This document shows, piece after piece, positions 19,277 through 28,780 of a stretch of 64,000 bases of DNA. Origin of the DNA: Shewanella sp. Arc9-LZ (GTDB lineage: Bacteria > Pseudomonadota > Gammaproteobacteria > Enterobacterales > Shewanellaceae). Made by a program: the position numbers and the translations under genes. The notes below the pieces were generated by a model. It had not been told where the DNA came from, did not search any database, and worked only from the letters and a program-made list of their open reading frames with translations. Positions within the stretch are counted from its first letter, which is position 1. The number at the start of each line of letters is the position of its first letter. Location of the stretch: contig NZ_CP048031.1 of NCBI RefSeq assembly GCF_010092445.1, positions 3,162,001 to 3,226,000 on the forward strand. Reading direction: 5' to 3'.

Positions 19277-20242
19277 TTATCTGCTTATTGAGAGGGCCGG
19301 CTTATTAACAGGATGGGTTTTGGCAAAGATAACCAATGCAATCCCAACAAAAATAATGCCAGCCGATACACCTAGATGAAAACTGATTACTTCATCTAAA
19401 AAGAGAATGCCACCCACAGCGGCAATAACAGGCACGGTTAGTTGTAAAACCGCGGCATGGGTTGATGTGAGTCCACGCAATGCTTGATACCACAACGCAT
19501 AACCAATACCCGAAGCAATTGCACCTGATAAGACGGCTAACAACACTCCTTTGGCAGACAATACCGTTGCTTGTGGTATTGAGACTAATTGCAACGCTGA
19601 GGTTAATTGAGGTAAGAGCCACACCACCAATATCATCACCGCGACCAGAGGTAAACTGCGAATAAAGTTATAACCTGTATCAAATAATGGGTTAACTGAC
19701 TTTTTGCCAAGCAAAGTATATCCACCCCAAGCACAGCCGCTGATCGCCATTAGTACTAAGCCGGTCATCGAAGGCGCACTCACGCCGGGCAGCACTAAAT
19801 AAGCAAAACCACTAAAAGCCAATAATGCGCCAATCCATTCAAGTAGGGTTAAGCGTTGGCCTTGAACATAGCTGATTAACATCATGCTAATTTGCACCGC
19901 GGCAAACAAAATCAACGCACCAGTGGCGGTATCGAGTAGCACATAGGCGTATGAAAAAGTCACCGCGTAGATAAACAGTAATCCACCCGCAAACATGCTG
20001 CCACGACTAGCAGAGTTACTCACTGTGGTTTTAGTACCTCGCAACAGCATTAATAACCACAATACCAACGCACCAGCAACTAAACGAATAGCAGTAAAAC
20101 TACTGGGATCTATAAGTGCAGGAGTTTGTTGGGTCGATAATGCCATACGACACAACACTGAATTTGCAGCAAAGGCGACCAAGGCAATTAAGGTATACAA
20201 AGCGATAGAAAACCTTGATAAAAATGCGGATAAGCTAGACAT
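19277..20242 (-). CDS. EamA-family (DMT superfamily) transporter
   Basis: 321-residue inner-membrane protein with about ten hydrophobic helices arranged as two EamA repeats. The second repeat carries GCAWGGYTLLGKKS, and later ALWYQALRGLTSTHAAVLQLTVPVIAAVGGILFLDE, a segment typical of the drug/metabolite transporter superfamily. Export of a metabolite or amino acid is likely; the substrate cannot be read. It begins seven bases after the small membrane protein gene ends, so these two are almost certainly cotranscribed. Confidence 0.88.
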   Translation of the reverse strand: MSSLSAFLSRFSIALYTLIALVAFAANSVLCRMALSTQQTPALIDPSSFTAIRLVAGALVLWLLMLLRGTKTTVSNSASRGSMFAGGLLFIYAVTFSYAYVLLDTATGALILFAAVQISMMLISYVQGQRLTLLEWIGALLAFSGFAYLVLPGVSAPSMTGLVLMAISGCAWGGYTLLGKKSVNPLFDTGYNFIRSLPLVAVMILVVWLLPQLTSALQLVSIPQATVLSAKGVLLAVLSGAIASGIGYALWYQALRGLTSTHAAVLQLTVPVIAAVGGILFLDEVISFHLGVSAGIIFVGIALVIFAKTHPVNKPALSISR

Positions 20243-20249
20243 AACAGAG

Positions 20250-20489
20250 CTACTTAGTCGATTTTTTGAAACTGAGTTTATGAGTAAACCACTGTATTAC
20301 AGCTACTTGCTGTACATGGGTTAAGCCAAAGTAAACACAAATCCACGGTGAAATGAGTAAAAACCACGGGAGCGCCGCAGTCGAGCGACCTGAAAACAAT
20401 AAATACAAAAAACCGCCATAGATAATAATCACGCCCAGAATGCCTACGATTAGCATGATTTTTTTAAGCAGGTATTCTAACTTCGCCAC
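20250..20489 (-). CDS. Small inner-membrane protein
   Basis: 79-residue protein with two hydrophobic helices (about 14-32 and 42-60), each rich in Ile/Leu/Phe, and a basic C-terminus (HKLSFKKSTK). I do not recognise the family. The start is set at GTG 20489 (encoding MAKLEYLLKK), with AAGGA eight bases upstream. The longer frame from 20528 would begin inside a strong terminator hairpin. The stop is seven bases before the EamA transporter, suggesting a functional link with it. Confidence 0.65.
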   Translation of the reverse strand: MAKLEYLLKKIMLIVGILGVIIIYGGFLYLLFSGRSTAALPWFLLISPWICVYFGLTHVQQVAVIQWFTHKLSFKKSTK

Positions 20490-20508
20490 GTCATTAATCC
20501 TTAAAAGT

Positions 20509-20541
20509 AAAAAAGCCACGCCGAGCATAAGCTCGGCGTGA
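20509..20541 (-). terminator. Strong terminator after the valine-degradation operon
   Basis: Perfect 10-base arms cacgccgagc and gctcggcgtg with an ATAA loop, followed on the minus strand by GGCTTTTTT. It lies about 120 bases after the SDR stop and separates that operon from the small membrane protein gene. Confidence 0.9.
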
Positions 20542-20659
20542 CAACATCATAACAAACTGAATGCAGGGAATACCAATCACATTCATTATATGAAAGTGCG
20601 CAACGCGTTATATTGCATTGGGCGAACAGATAATGAGCACAATGAATATACTCTATCGC

Positions 20660-21418
20660 TTATAAGCGAATACCGCCGTCAATTTCAAATACACGGCCGT
20701 TAACGTAATCGTTTTCAATAATAAAACGTACGGTTGCAGCCACTTCTTCAGGCTGACCTAAGCGCCCTACTGGGACCATTTTTTCTAAACGCTCTAATGC
20801 TTCAGGTTTCATCGCTGCGGTCATTTCGGTAGCAATAACACCAGGAGCCACAGCGGCACTGCGAATATTATGACGGGCTAACTCTTTTGCCCACCCAACC
20901 GACATTGCAGCAACGCCTGCTTTAGACGCTGAGTAGTTAGATTGTCCCATGTTACCGGCTTTAGCAACGCTAGAGATATTAATAATTACCCCTGCTTGCT
21001 TGGTTTCAATCATCGCTGCTGCGGCTTCACGGCCACATAAAAAAGTGCCGGTTAAGTTAACATTGATGACAGACTGAAACTGCTGATACGACATGCGATC
21101 GGTGACAACGCCATCTTTGGCTTTAATCATTAGCCCATCACGTAAAATACCGGCATTGTTAATTAACACATTCACTTTGCCAAAGTCTTCAACGATAAAT
21201 TTAAAGCCAGAGACCACATCTTCTTCATCAGTAATGTCTAGGGCGTAACCTTGAACTTCAGTTACAGAACCTAAATCAGCACAAGCTTGTTCAAGTTTAG
21301 CCTGATCAACATCGATAAGCGCCAATTTAGCACCTTGGGCAGCTAAATCATGCGCCATAGCGAGACCTAACCCACCAGCTCCGCCAGTAATGACGACAAC
21401 CTTATCTTTTAATTCCAT
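20660..21418 (-). CDS. SDR-family 3-hydroxyacyl-CoA / acetoacetyl-CoA-type dehydrogenase
   Basis: 252-residue short-chain dehydrogenase. The NAD(P)-binding motif TGGAGGLGLAMA lies near residue 10, NNAGI near 88, the catalytic Ser in ISS and the YSASK catalytic Tyr/Lys pair near 160. The acidic ALIDVD at the end of the second strand favours NAD. As the last gene of a branched-chain amino-acid operon it may oxidise a 3-hydroxyacyl-CoA (for example from isoleucine), but substrate assignment is inference. The ATG at 21418 has AAGGA eight bases upstream; an in-frame TTG lies one codon earlier. Confidence 0.85.
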   Translation of the reverse strand: MELKDKVVVITGGAGGLGLAMAHDLAAQGAKLALIDVDQAKLEQACADLGSVTEVQGYALDITDEEDVVSGFKFIVEDFGKVNVLINNAGILRDGLMIKAKDGVVTDRMSYQQFQSVINVNLTGTFLCGREAAAAMIETKQAGVIINISSVAKAGNMGQSNYSASKAGVAAMSVGWAKELARHNIRSAAVAPGVIATEMTAAMKPEALERLEKMVPVGRLGQPEEVAATVRFIIENDYVNGRVFEIDGGIRL

Positions 21419-21430
21419 CAACTGAATCCT

Positions 21431-22330
21431 TTATTTTTTCTTTGAAAATTGTTCAAAAATACTCGAAAAATCGCGACGACCATGGCCTTGGCGAGCATGA
21501 TTAACATATAAACTGCGAGCCAGAGAACCCATTGGTGTGCTTGAATTAGAGGCGACCGCCGCTTCTTGCGACAACCCTAAATCTTTAACCATCAAGTCAA
21601 CCATAAAGCCACCTTGGTAATCTTTTGACGACGGCACATTTTCCATCACATCTGGGCATGGATTGTACTTTTCTAACGTCCAGTTACCGCCGCTGCTGAC
21701 TTTCATGATATCAGACAACACTTTAGGATCTAAACCATTATCCAAACCAAGTTGTAATGACTCGCTAGTACCCACCATTAACACAGACAACAGCATGTTA
21801 TTACAAATTTTAGCAATTTGACCTGCACCTACTGCACCAGCGTGAAAAATATTGCCGCCCATAACCGTTAATACCGTTTGCGCTTGTTGATAGGCTGCTT
21901 CACTACCACCACAAATAAAGGTTAAGGTACCGGCTGCCGCGCCTGCTGTGCCGCCTGATACTGGCGCATCCATAAATTCGATGCCCTTCTCAGCGGCTTT
22001 TGCTCCCACTAAACGGGCACTGTCGGCATCTATGGTTGAGCAATCTATCAGTAATGCCTGTTTAGACACTACATCTAACAAACCTTTATTATTGTCATCG
22101 CCTAGGTACAAGCTGCGAACATGCTTGCCTGCTGGCAGCATGGTAATGACAAAATCAGCGGCTGCCGCTGCGCCGCACGCGGTTTTAGCACTGAGTGCGC
22201 CTTGCGCCGTTAACGCTTCTACTGCGACAGGGTTTAAGTCAAACACAGTGACTGTCATACCCGCGTTAACTAAATTGGCAGCCATTGGGCCACCCATGTT
22301 ACCTAAACCAATAAATGCTACTGTTGCCAT
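21431..22330 (-). CDS. 3-hydroxyisobutyrate dehydrogenase
   Basis: Oxidises 3-hydroxyisobutyrate to methylmalonate semialdehyde in valine catabolism. The N-terminal dinucleotide-binding motif FIGLGNMGGPMAANL, the substrate loop DAPVSGGTAGAAAGTLTF and the catalytic Lys in GQIAKICNNM are all present. The 299-residue length is normal for MmsB. AAGGA precedes the ATG. It lies 14 bases after the 3-hydroxyisobutyryl-CoA hydrolase gene, whose product is its substrate, and just ahead of the SDR gene. Confidence 0.94.
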   Translation of the reverse strand: MATVAFIGLGNMGGPMAANLVNAGMTVTVFDLNPVAVEALTAQGALSAKTACGAAAAADFVITMLPAGKHVRSLYLGDDNNKGLLDVVSKQALLIDCSTIDADSARLVGAKAAEKGIEFMDAPVSGGTAGAAAGTLTFICGGSEAAYQQAQTVLTVMGGNIFHAGAVGAGQIAKICNNMLLSVLMVGTSESLQLGLDNGLDPKVLSDIMKVSSGGNWTLEKYNPCPDVMENVPSSKDYQGGFMVDLMVKDLGLSQEAAVASNSSTPMGSLARSLYVNHARQGHGRRDFSSIFEQFSKKK

Positions 22331-22344
22331 TTCGTTAATCCTTT

Positions 22345-23463
22345 TTAAGTAAAGTCTGCTAATGGGTGTCTATCTTCAGCCCAAGGCGAGGTAACCAATT
22401 GGGTCACTTTATTCGCATCCACTGAGTCTACATCTGCAAATAACCATTTAGGTTGGCGATCTTTATCAATCAGTAAGGCGCGAACACCTTCGCAAAAATC
22501 ACCCATAGAGCAACAATTGACACTCACACCCAACTCCCACTTAAAGCAATCAGCTAAGCTAAGTTCTGTGCCAAGTTCTGCCTGAGCAAAAATCAAGTGC
22601 CAGCTAATAGGACTGCCAGCTAAGGCGGTTTTTTGGGCTCGTTTTAGCCAATCAAGCTCAGTGTTTAATGTCGATAATTGATGATGCACATCAAGGATGT
22701 CACCCGTCATCAACAAATCAATTTGTGCTTGGAATTGTTGCAGTGGGCTAACGGATAATGCCGCTAAGTGTGGCTGACTCATATTGGTCAACAATCCGCT
22801 TAGCAGTTGATGATTTATCTCACTATCTTGACTCCAAGCCAGTTCAGCCATGGCATCGAATAACGGCTCTTTTTCATCGCTATTAAGAAGATGATTTCCT
22901 AAGCCGACATACAGCGCATCTGCACAGTTCATGTTGTAAGCGGTTAAGCCTAAAAACAACCCTGTTTTTCCCGGCATACGGTTTAAAAAGTAACTGCCGC
23001 CAACGTCTGGGTATAAACCAATGGTCACTTCAGGCATTGCAATACGGCTACGCTCGGTAACAACACGATGGCTCCCTCCCGCCATTAGCCCGAGTCCACC
23101 GCCCATAACAATGCCGTCACCCCACACTAAAACGGGTTTGCCGAATTGATGCAGTAAATAATCAAGTTGGTATTCTTGGGTAAAGAACTCACACGCCTCT
23201 GTGGTCATGTTGTTCGGATTGGCGATGGATGCATGGTAAATGGCACGTACATCTCCACCAGCGCAAAAGGCTTTTTCGCCGGCGCCATCAAGCACAACAC
23301 ACGCAATACTGTCGTCTTGTTGCCATTTAGTGAGTTGTGCTTGCATTGCTGCAACCATGTCGAGGGTTAATGCATTAAGTGCTTTTTCAATATTCAGAGT
23401 TACCACGCCAATAGATTGACCTGATAACGTGCCTAAGGTTTGAAATATTACATCTTGAGTCAT
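22345..23463 (-). CDS. 3-hydroxyisobutyryl-CoA hydrolase
   Basis: 372-residue member of the crotonase fold in its longer hydrolase branch. Typical features are NIEKALNALT near the start, the CoA-binding GAGEKAFCAGGDVRAIY, and GGGLGLMAGGSHRVVTERSR followed by AMPEVTIGLYPDVGGSYFL with the Glu/Asp pair characteristic of HIBCH. It frees 3-hydroxyisobutyrate from CoA in valine degradation. The start at 23463 overlaps the previous stop as TAATG, implying translational coupling; an upstream in-frame start at 23469 is less likely. Confidence 0.9.
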   Translation of the reverse strand: MTQDVIFQTLGTLSGQSIGVVTLNIEKALNALTLDMVAAMQAQLTKWQQDDSIACVVLDGAGEKAFCAGGDVRAIYHASIANPNNMTTEACEFFTQEYQLDYLLHQFGKPVLVWGDGIVMGGGLGLMAGGSHRVVTERSRIAMPEVTIGLYPDVGGSYFLNRMPGKTGLFLGLTAYNMNCADALYVGLGNHLLNSDEKEPLFDAMAELAWSQDSEINHQLLSGLLTNMSQPHLAALSVSPLQQFQAQIDLLMTGDILDVHHQLSTLNTELDWLKRAQKTALAGSPISWHLIFAQAELGTELSLADCFKWELGVSVNCCSMGDFCEGVRALLIDKDRQPKWLFADVDSVDANKVTQLVTSPWAEDRHPLADFT

Positions 23464-24245
23464 TAGCAATTCTTCCAGTTTGGGGCGCGTTTTTGTAAAA
23501 AGGCCTTCACACCTTCAGCCTGATCTTCGGTATTAAATAAGCCAACAAACAGTTCACGCTCAAGCGGTAATGCTTGAGTTCGCGGCATAGTTCGTCCAGC
23601 TTGAATAAGGGTTTTACATACGCTGACACTGCTAGGTGATTGCTTAGCCACTTTCGCTGCTAACGCCACTGCGGCATCTAAGACATGGCCTTGTTCAACG
23701 ACTTCTTCCACTAAGCCAATTTTTTCAGCCTTCGCAGCATCAATACGCTCGCCACATAAAATCATCCGTTTTGCCCAACCTTCACCCACTAATGCGGTTA
23801 AGTTTTGGGTGCCACCAGCACAAGGCAGTAAACCCACTGAGGCCTCAGGCAATGCCAATTGGGCTTGCGCTTCTGCAATTCGTAAATCACAAGCTAATGC
23901 CACTTCTAACCCTCCGCCCATGGCATAACCATTAATGGCTGCAATAGATACACCTCTAAACGCACTTAAGGCTTCAAACGCTTCGCCGAAATGTGTTGCC
24001 ATGGAAGCTGCATTGTCTTTATCGCCGTCGGCAAACAAATTCAAATCAGCACCTGCTGAGAAAAACTTGTCACCTTGACCGGTGATCACAAGCGCATAAA
24101 CATCTTTGTTTTGATTCAGTTCGAGCACGATATGTTTCAGCGCTTGCAAACTGTCAGCGGTCCAAGTATTAGCTGGCGGATTATTCAGAGTCAAAATGGC
24201 CGTGTGGCCGACTATATGTTTTAGAATTGCAGGGTGTGTAGTCAT
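23463..24245 (-). CDS. Enoyl-CoA hydratase (methacrylyl-CoA hydratase role likely)
   Basis: 260-residue crotonase-family protein. Oxyanion-hole segments FFSAGADLNLFADGD and AINGYAMGGGLEVALACDLR are present, and LALPEASVGLLPCAGGTQNL carries a catalytic-type Glu; the first catalytic Glu position of the family is less obvious. Position in the operon, between the acyl-CoA dehydrogenase and the 3-hydroxyisobutyryl-CoA hydrolase, suits hydration of methacrylyl-CoA. AAGGACA lies upstream of the ATG. The stop overlaps the next gene's start. Confidence 0.87.
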   Translation of the reverse strand: MTTHPAILKHIVGHTAILTLNNPPANTWTADSLQALKHIVLELNQNKDVYALVITGQGDKFFSAGADLNLFADGDKDNAASMATHFGEAFEALSAFRGVSIAAINGYAMGGGLEVALACDLRIAEAQAQLALPEASVGLLPCAGGTQNLTALVGEGWAKRMILCGERIDAAKAEKIGLVEEVVEQGHVLDAAVALAAKVAKQSPSSVSVCKTLIQAGRTMPRTQALPLERELFVGLFNTEDQAEGVKAFLQKRAPNWKNC

Positions 24246-24295
24246 AATGCTATGTCCTTATGCTAAAGCTAGTGAGTCACGAGTGGAACCGCTAA

Positions 24296-25453
24296 TTACA
24301 GGATCGGATGAGCATCGCTAGCGAGCAAACGGCGAGCAATAATCAGGCGCATAATTTCATTAGTGCCTTCTAAAATCTGGTGCACGCGCACATCTCTGAA
24401 ATGACGTTCTAAAGGGTATTCACGGATATAACCGTAACCGCCGTGAATTTGCAGCGCACCGTCACACACTTGGAAACCTACATCGGTCGCAAAACGTTTC
24501 GCCATAGCACAATAAGCGCTGGCTTCAGGGTCTTGAGTGTCTAATTTAAAAGCTGCTAAACGTACCATTTGACGGGCAGCCACTAATTCGGTTGCCATGT
24601 CAGCCAGTTTAAACTGCAATGCTTGGAATGCCGCCAGCGGTTTACCAAATTGCTTACGCTCAATCATGTATTGAGTTGCGCGAGTCAGTGCAGCTTGCGC
24701 GGTGCCAATTGAACAGGTGGCAATGTTAATACGTCCGCCGTCTAGGCCTTTCATGGCAAAGGTAAAACCTTGGCCTTCTTCACCAAGTAAATTGGCAGCC
24801 GGTACACGCACGTTTTCAAAACTGATCATTCTTGTTGGCTGTGCGTTCCAGCCCATTTTATCTTCTGCTTTTCCGTAAGTGACGCCTACTGCATCAGCTG
24901 GTACGGCAATCGCTGAAATCCCTTTAGGGCCAGATTCACCAGTACGGCACATCACTACGAGTAACTCGGTTTCACCGGCACCAGAGATAAACATTTTTGA
25001 ACCGGTGATCAAGTAATCATCACCATCACGCACAGCTTTAGTTTGCAATGAAGCGGCATCGCTGCCGGCACCAGGTTCTGTTAAACAGTAAGATGCTAAT
25101 AACTGTCCTGTGGTTAAGCCTTCTGACCACTGCTTACGCAAGGTTTCGGTCCCCCACGTAGTCACCATCCAGGTTGCCATATTATGAATAGTTAACATTG
25201 CTGTGGTGGCTGTACAACCATGGGCTAATTCTTCAAAAATAATTGAAGCGTCTAAACGAGACAAGCCCATGCCGCCTTCTGATTCTGGCGAGTACAAAGA
25301 ACAAAAGCCCAGTTCACCGGCTTTTTGAATAACATCTTTAGGAAAATGATGCTCTTCGTCCCACTTGGCGGCGAATGGCGCGAGTTCTTCGGCAGCGAAT
25401 TGACGGGCTAAATCAGCAAACTGACGCTGATCTTCGTTTAAATTAAAATCCAT
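24296..25453 (-). CDS. Acyl-CoA dehydrogenase, probably isobutyryl-CoA
   Basis: 385-residue FAD enzyme. Family motifs are CLTEPGAGSDAASLQTKAV in the middle domain, and in the C-terminal domain RKQFGKPLAAFQALQFKLADMA, QIHGGYGYIREYPLERHFRD and the catalytic-Glu segment ILEGTNEIMRLIIAR. The operon position between mmsA and the enoyl-CoA hydratase points to isobutyryl-CoA (valine pathway) or a short branched-chain acyl-CoA. AGGAG sits ahead of the ATG. A terminator-like hairpin at 25576 precedes it within the operon. Confidence 0.9.
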   Translation of the reverse strand: MDFNLNEDQRQFADLARQFAAEELAPFAAKWDEEHHFPKDVIQKAGELGFCSLYSPESEGGMGLSRLDASIIFEELAHGCTATTAMLTIHNMATWMVTTWGTETLRKQWSEGLTTGQLLASYCLTEPGAGSDAASLQTKAVRDGDDYLITGSKMFISGAGETELLVVMCRTGESGPKGISAIAVPADAVGVTYGKAEDKMGWNAQPTRMISFENVRVPAANLLGEEGQGFTFAMKGLDGGRINIATCSIGTAQAALTRATQYMIERKQFGKPLAAFQALQFKLADMATELVAARQMVRLAAFKLDTQDPEASAYCAMAKRFATDVGFQVCDGALQIHGGYGYIREYPLERHFRDVRVHQILEGTNEIMRLIIARRLLASDAHPIL

Positions 25454-25575
25454 GCTGGACTCCTAATATTGTCTTGAATGACTCTTGGGTCATTTATTGC
25501 CTTAGCCGCATACCGCTTTAAGCGGCTAACTCATTACTAGCTGCAATGGGAGGTAAGGTGGTCTTGTTGTTTAGC

Positions 25576-25606
25576 GAAAAATATTACCGTGACAGCGTCA
25601 CGGCAA
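25576..25606 (-). terminator. Intercistronic terminator-like hairpin after mmsA
   Basis: Arms ttaccgtgac and gtcacggcaa (one G-T pair) with a tight loop, followed on the minus strand by a TATTTTTC tail. It lies inside the operon, 13 bases after the mmsA stop, so it may lower expression of the downstream genes rather than end the transcript. Confidence 0.55.
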
Positions 25607-25618
25607 TAAACATCATTT

Positions 25619-27112
25619 CTATTTAAGATCAATACTCATGTTAGGACCGCTAACGGCTTCTGAGTCAAACCAACGGGTGGTGATGGTTTTGGTTTCGGTG
25701 CAGAAACGTACCGCTTGCTTGCCGTAGGCGTGTTGGTCACCATAGAAACTGCCTTTCCAACCTGTGAATGAGAAGAAAGGTAATGGCACAGGAATTGGCA
25801 CGTTAATACCCACTTGGCCTACTTCAATTTCATGTTGATATTTACGTGCAGCTCCGCCTGATGCAGTAAAGATTGAGGTACCGTTACCGTAAGGGCTGTT
25901 GTTAACCAGTTCGATAGCATCGTCTAAGTTATCCGCTTCCATACAACACAGTACCGGACCAAAAATCTCTTCTTTGTAAATGCTCATGTCGGTGGTGACA
26001 TTGGTAAACATGGTTGGGCCAACCCAGTTACCCGACTCGTAACCTGCAACGGTGAAATCGGTTCCATCGAGTAAGCAATCAGCACCTTCAGCTTTACCCT
26101 GAGCAATCAATTTGAGTACGCGCTCTTTTGCTGCTGGACTGATAACAGGGCCGTAAGCAGCATCTTTGTCATCCCATAAACCAGGACGAACCTTAGCTAA
26201 CGCGTCTTTTAGTTCAGGGATCCACTCTTTGGCTTTACCGACAAAAATCGCGACTGAAATGGCCATACAACGCTGACCAGCAGCACCCACAGAGGCTCCC
26301 ACCATGTTATTGATCACTTGCTGCTTGTTCGCATCAGGCATGATCACACAATGGTTTTTAGCACCTGCAAACGCTTGCACACGTTTTAGGTTGTCGGTAC
26401 CGGTTTTATAAATGTATTGGCCAACACCCACAGAGCCTACAAACGAAATCGCTTTAATGGCTGGGTCTCTTAGCAAGATGTCGACTGCTGTTTTGTCGCC
26501 ATGAATAAGTTGTAACACGCCTTTTGGCGCGCCCGCTTCAACAAATAACTCCACTAAACGCTGTGGCGTCATTGGATCTTGTTCTGACGGTTTTAAAATA
26601 AACGTATTACCACAAGCGATAGATAACGGGAACATCCATAATGGGATCATCGCAGGGAAATTAAACGGAGTAATACCGGCACACACACCTAATGGTTGAG
26701 TGTAGCTATAGGTATCGATATTACGAGCGACGTTTTCAACGGTTTCGCCCATCATTAACGAGGCAACACCACAAGCATGTTCAGCAACTTCAATGCCGCG
26801 CCATACATCACCTTTAGCATCTTCAAAAGTTTTACCGGTCTCGTGAGCTAAAATAGTTGCTAGTTCATCGTGATGCTCTTTGAGCAAATGTTGATAACGC
26901 AACATGACGCGCGCACGTTCAGACACGGGGACTTCTTTCCAGGTTTTAAACGCTTCTTTGGCACTGTGAATGGCCTGCTCTACTTCGGCAGTAGTAGCGC
27001 AGTTAATTTTAGCAATAACGCTATTATTGGCTGGATTGGTCACATCAATATTGCGATCGCCGCTGCCATAAGTGAATTCGCCATCAATATAATGCTTAAC
27101 TTGTGTGATCAT
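25619..27112 (-). CDS. Methylmalonate-semialdehyde dehydrogenase (CoA-acylating)
   Basis: 497-residue aldehyde dehydrogenase converting methylmalonate semialdehyde to propionyl-CoA, the end of valine degradation. Recognisable segments are [23 protein letters not shown], the NAD site [14 protein letters not shown], the catalytic Cys in [17 protein letters not shown], and the family-specific [16 protein letters not shown] near the C-terminus. GAGG precedes the ATG closely. It is the second gene of the operon, 166 bases after the thiolase gene. Confidence 0.95.
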   Translation of the reverse strand: MITQVKHYIDGEFTYGSGDRNIDVTNPANNSVIAKINCATTAEVEQAIHSAKEAFKTWKEVPVSERARVMLRYQHLLKEHHDELATILAHETGKTFEDAKGDVWRGIEVAEHACGVASLMMGETVENVARNIDTYSYTQPLGVCAGITPFNFPAMIPLWMFPLSIACGNTFILKPSEQDPMTPQRLVELFVEAGAPKGVLQLIHGDKTAVDILLRDPAIKAISFVGSVGVGQYIYKTGTDNLKRVQAFAGAKNHCVIMPDANKQQVINNMVGASVGAAGQRCMAISVAIFVGKAKEWIPELKDALAKVRPGLWDDKDAAYGPVISPAAKERVLKLIAQGKAEGADCLLDGTDFTVAGYESGNWVGPTMFTNVTTDMSIYKEEIFGPVLCCMEADNLDDAIELVNNSPYGNGTSIFTASGGAARKYQHEIEVGQVGINVPIPVPLPFFSFTGWKGSFYGDQHAYGKQAVRFCTETKTITTRWFDSEAVSGPNMSIDLK

Positions 27113-27278
27113 GTTGTTTTCCTCGATCCTTGAACATCTTATGAGTGAATAACATCACTCGTATTGAGTTACTGCGCAGGTAATGCGATTTATTATGTTT
27201 GTCAGTCGCACATATTAAGTGGCTGCGTATATATTTACCTGTGCGGTGGTCTTGTCGAACTTAACTTGTATTGTCTAT

Positions 27279-28469
27279 TTACACTTCTATCGCCATTGCT
27301 GTGGCTTCGCCGCCACCAATACATAACGATGCCACGCCGCGCTTAAGGCCGCGTGCTTTTAGGGCATAAATCAATGTGACTAGCAAACGCGCTCCAGAAC
27401 AACCAATTGGGTGTCCCATTGCACATGCGCCGCCATTAACGTTGACCTTGCTGACATCTAAGTTCAACTCAGAAATCGCTAACATAGTGACCATGGCAAA
27501 CGCTTCGTTGATTTCGTATAAATCGACGTCATCTTTGTTCCACTGCACTTTATCGAACAGTTTTTGCATCGCGCCAACCGGTGCGGTGGTGAACATTGAC
27601 GGTTCTTGTGAATGGGTAGTATGACCTTTAATTGTTGCCATTACGGTTAATCCTAATTCAGCAGCTTTGTCGCGGCTCATTAGCATTAACGCTGCTGCGC
27701 CGTCTGATATTGAACTTGAGTTGGCAGCTGTAATTGTGCCGTCTTTGGTAAATGCAGGACGTAATGTCGGGATTTTTTCAGGGCGGGCGTTACCAGGCTG
27801 CTCGTCTATCTCAACCGTCACGTCGCCACGACGCGTGCTGATGGTTACAGGCACTACTTCATCTTTAAATGCGCCAGAGTTAATCGCTGCATTGGCTTTT
27901 TCCAGCGAACTTAATGCAAAAGCATCCATTTGCTCACGAGTTAAGCCAAAGTCATCTGCCGTTTTTTGGGCAAATGTGCCCATTGCACCACCGGTATAAG
28001 CGTCTTCAAGGCCGTCTAAAAACATGTGGTCCATTACTTTGCCGTGGCCCATGCGCATACCGCTGCGCGCTTTGTCGAGTAAATATGGTGCTTGGCTCAT
28101 GCTTTCCATGCCACCCGCAACCACAACTTGACTGCTACCCGCTTTAATTAAATCGTGCGCTAACATGACGGTTTTCATGCCTGAACCACAAACTTTATTG
28201 ACTGTTGTTGCACCAACACTTAACGGTAAACCTGCACCTAGAGTCGCTTGGCGAGCAGGCGCTTGGCCCAGACCGGCTGGCAATACACAACCCATCAATA
28301 CTTCGTCAACAGCATCAACACAGATCCCCGTTTGGGCGATAAGACCTTTGATAGCGGTTGCTGCTAATACTGGAGAAGCTACCTCAGACAATGCCCCTTG
28401 AAACCCACCCATTGGTGTGCGTTTCGCGGCAACAATAACGATATCTTGACCTGTTTGCTCTGTACTCAT
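27279..28469 (-). CDS. Thiolase (acetyl-CoA C-acyltransferase)
   Basis: 396-residue thiolase. The nucleophilic Cys lies in VNKVCGSGMKTVMLAHDLI (about residue 90), the His in EINEAFA, and the second active-site Cys in the C-terminal SLCIGGGEATAMAIEV; VNVNGGACAMGHPIGCSGAR is the family signature. As first gene of the branched-chain operon it may cleave 2-methylacetoacetyl-CoA (isoleucine) or acetoacetyl-CoA. The ATG at 28469 has GGAG six bases upstream; an in-frame GTG two codons earlier is less likely. A LiuR-like palindrome lies about 55 bases upstream. Confidence 0.92.
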   Translation of the reverse strand: MSTEQTGQDIVIVAAKRTPMGGFQGALSEVASPVLAATAIKGLIAQTGICVDAVDEVLMGCVLPAGLGQAPARQATLGAGLPLSVGATTVNKVCGSGMKTVMLAHDLIKAGSSQVVVAGGMESMSQAPYLLDKARSGMRMGHGKVMDHMFLDGLEDAYTGGAMGTFAQKTADDFGLTREQMDAFALSSLEKANAAINSGAFKDEVVPVTISTRRGDVTVEIDEQPGNARPEKIPTLRPAFTKDGTITAANSSSISDGAAALMLMSRDKAAELGLTVMATIKGHTTHSQEPSMFTTAPVGAMQKLFDKVQWNKDDVDLYEINEAFAMVTMLAISELNLDVSKVNVNGGACAMGHPIGCSGARLLVTLIYALKARGLKRGVASLCIGGGEATAMAIEV

Positions 28470-28780
28470 AACCACTCCAATTTACTGCGCTTAAAAAATA
28501 ACATCAATAATATGGATATCACTTTGACGTTGACGCGAACGTAAAGCAAGTAAAAAATGGTCTAAATGTTGATGTTAATTGATTGGAATTGTCAGTGAAG
28601 ATTTACAGTTTAAGAATGTCACATTTGAATTTGATGTAAGATGTTGTTTTTTATAATACATATCAATATCTATTTATCAGTAACATGATTACTGTTGAGT
28701 GAATTATTCAGCGTAAAACTTTAGTCTAAGCACAAAGTAGCCGTAGTGACTCAATAAACTAAATCGGCACTTAGAGAAGG
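28470..28780. other. Intergenic region upstream of the valine operon
   Basis: 311 bases between the thiolase start and the 3' end of the GGDEF gene. It holds the LiuR-like operator at 28522-28546. The rest is AT-rich, and I see no gene or clear terminator in it. Confidence 0.5.
28522..28546 (-). promoter_or_regulatory. Candidate LiuR-type operator of the valine-degradation operon
   Basis: Inverted repeat CTTTGACGTT ... AACGTAAAG (arms 28522-28531 and 28538-28546) built on ACGT cores. LiuR, a MerR-family repressor, is known to control branched-chain amino-acid genes in gamma-proteobacteria through ACGT-rich palindromes. The site lies 53-77 bases before the thiolase start. The liuR gene is not in the window, and the match is by eye. 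Confidence 0.55.

Noticed and set aside
20490..20528. Longer start for the small membrane protein gene
   Set aside because: It would begin inside a strong terminator hairpin, whereas the GTG at 20489 has a good ribosome site.
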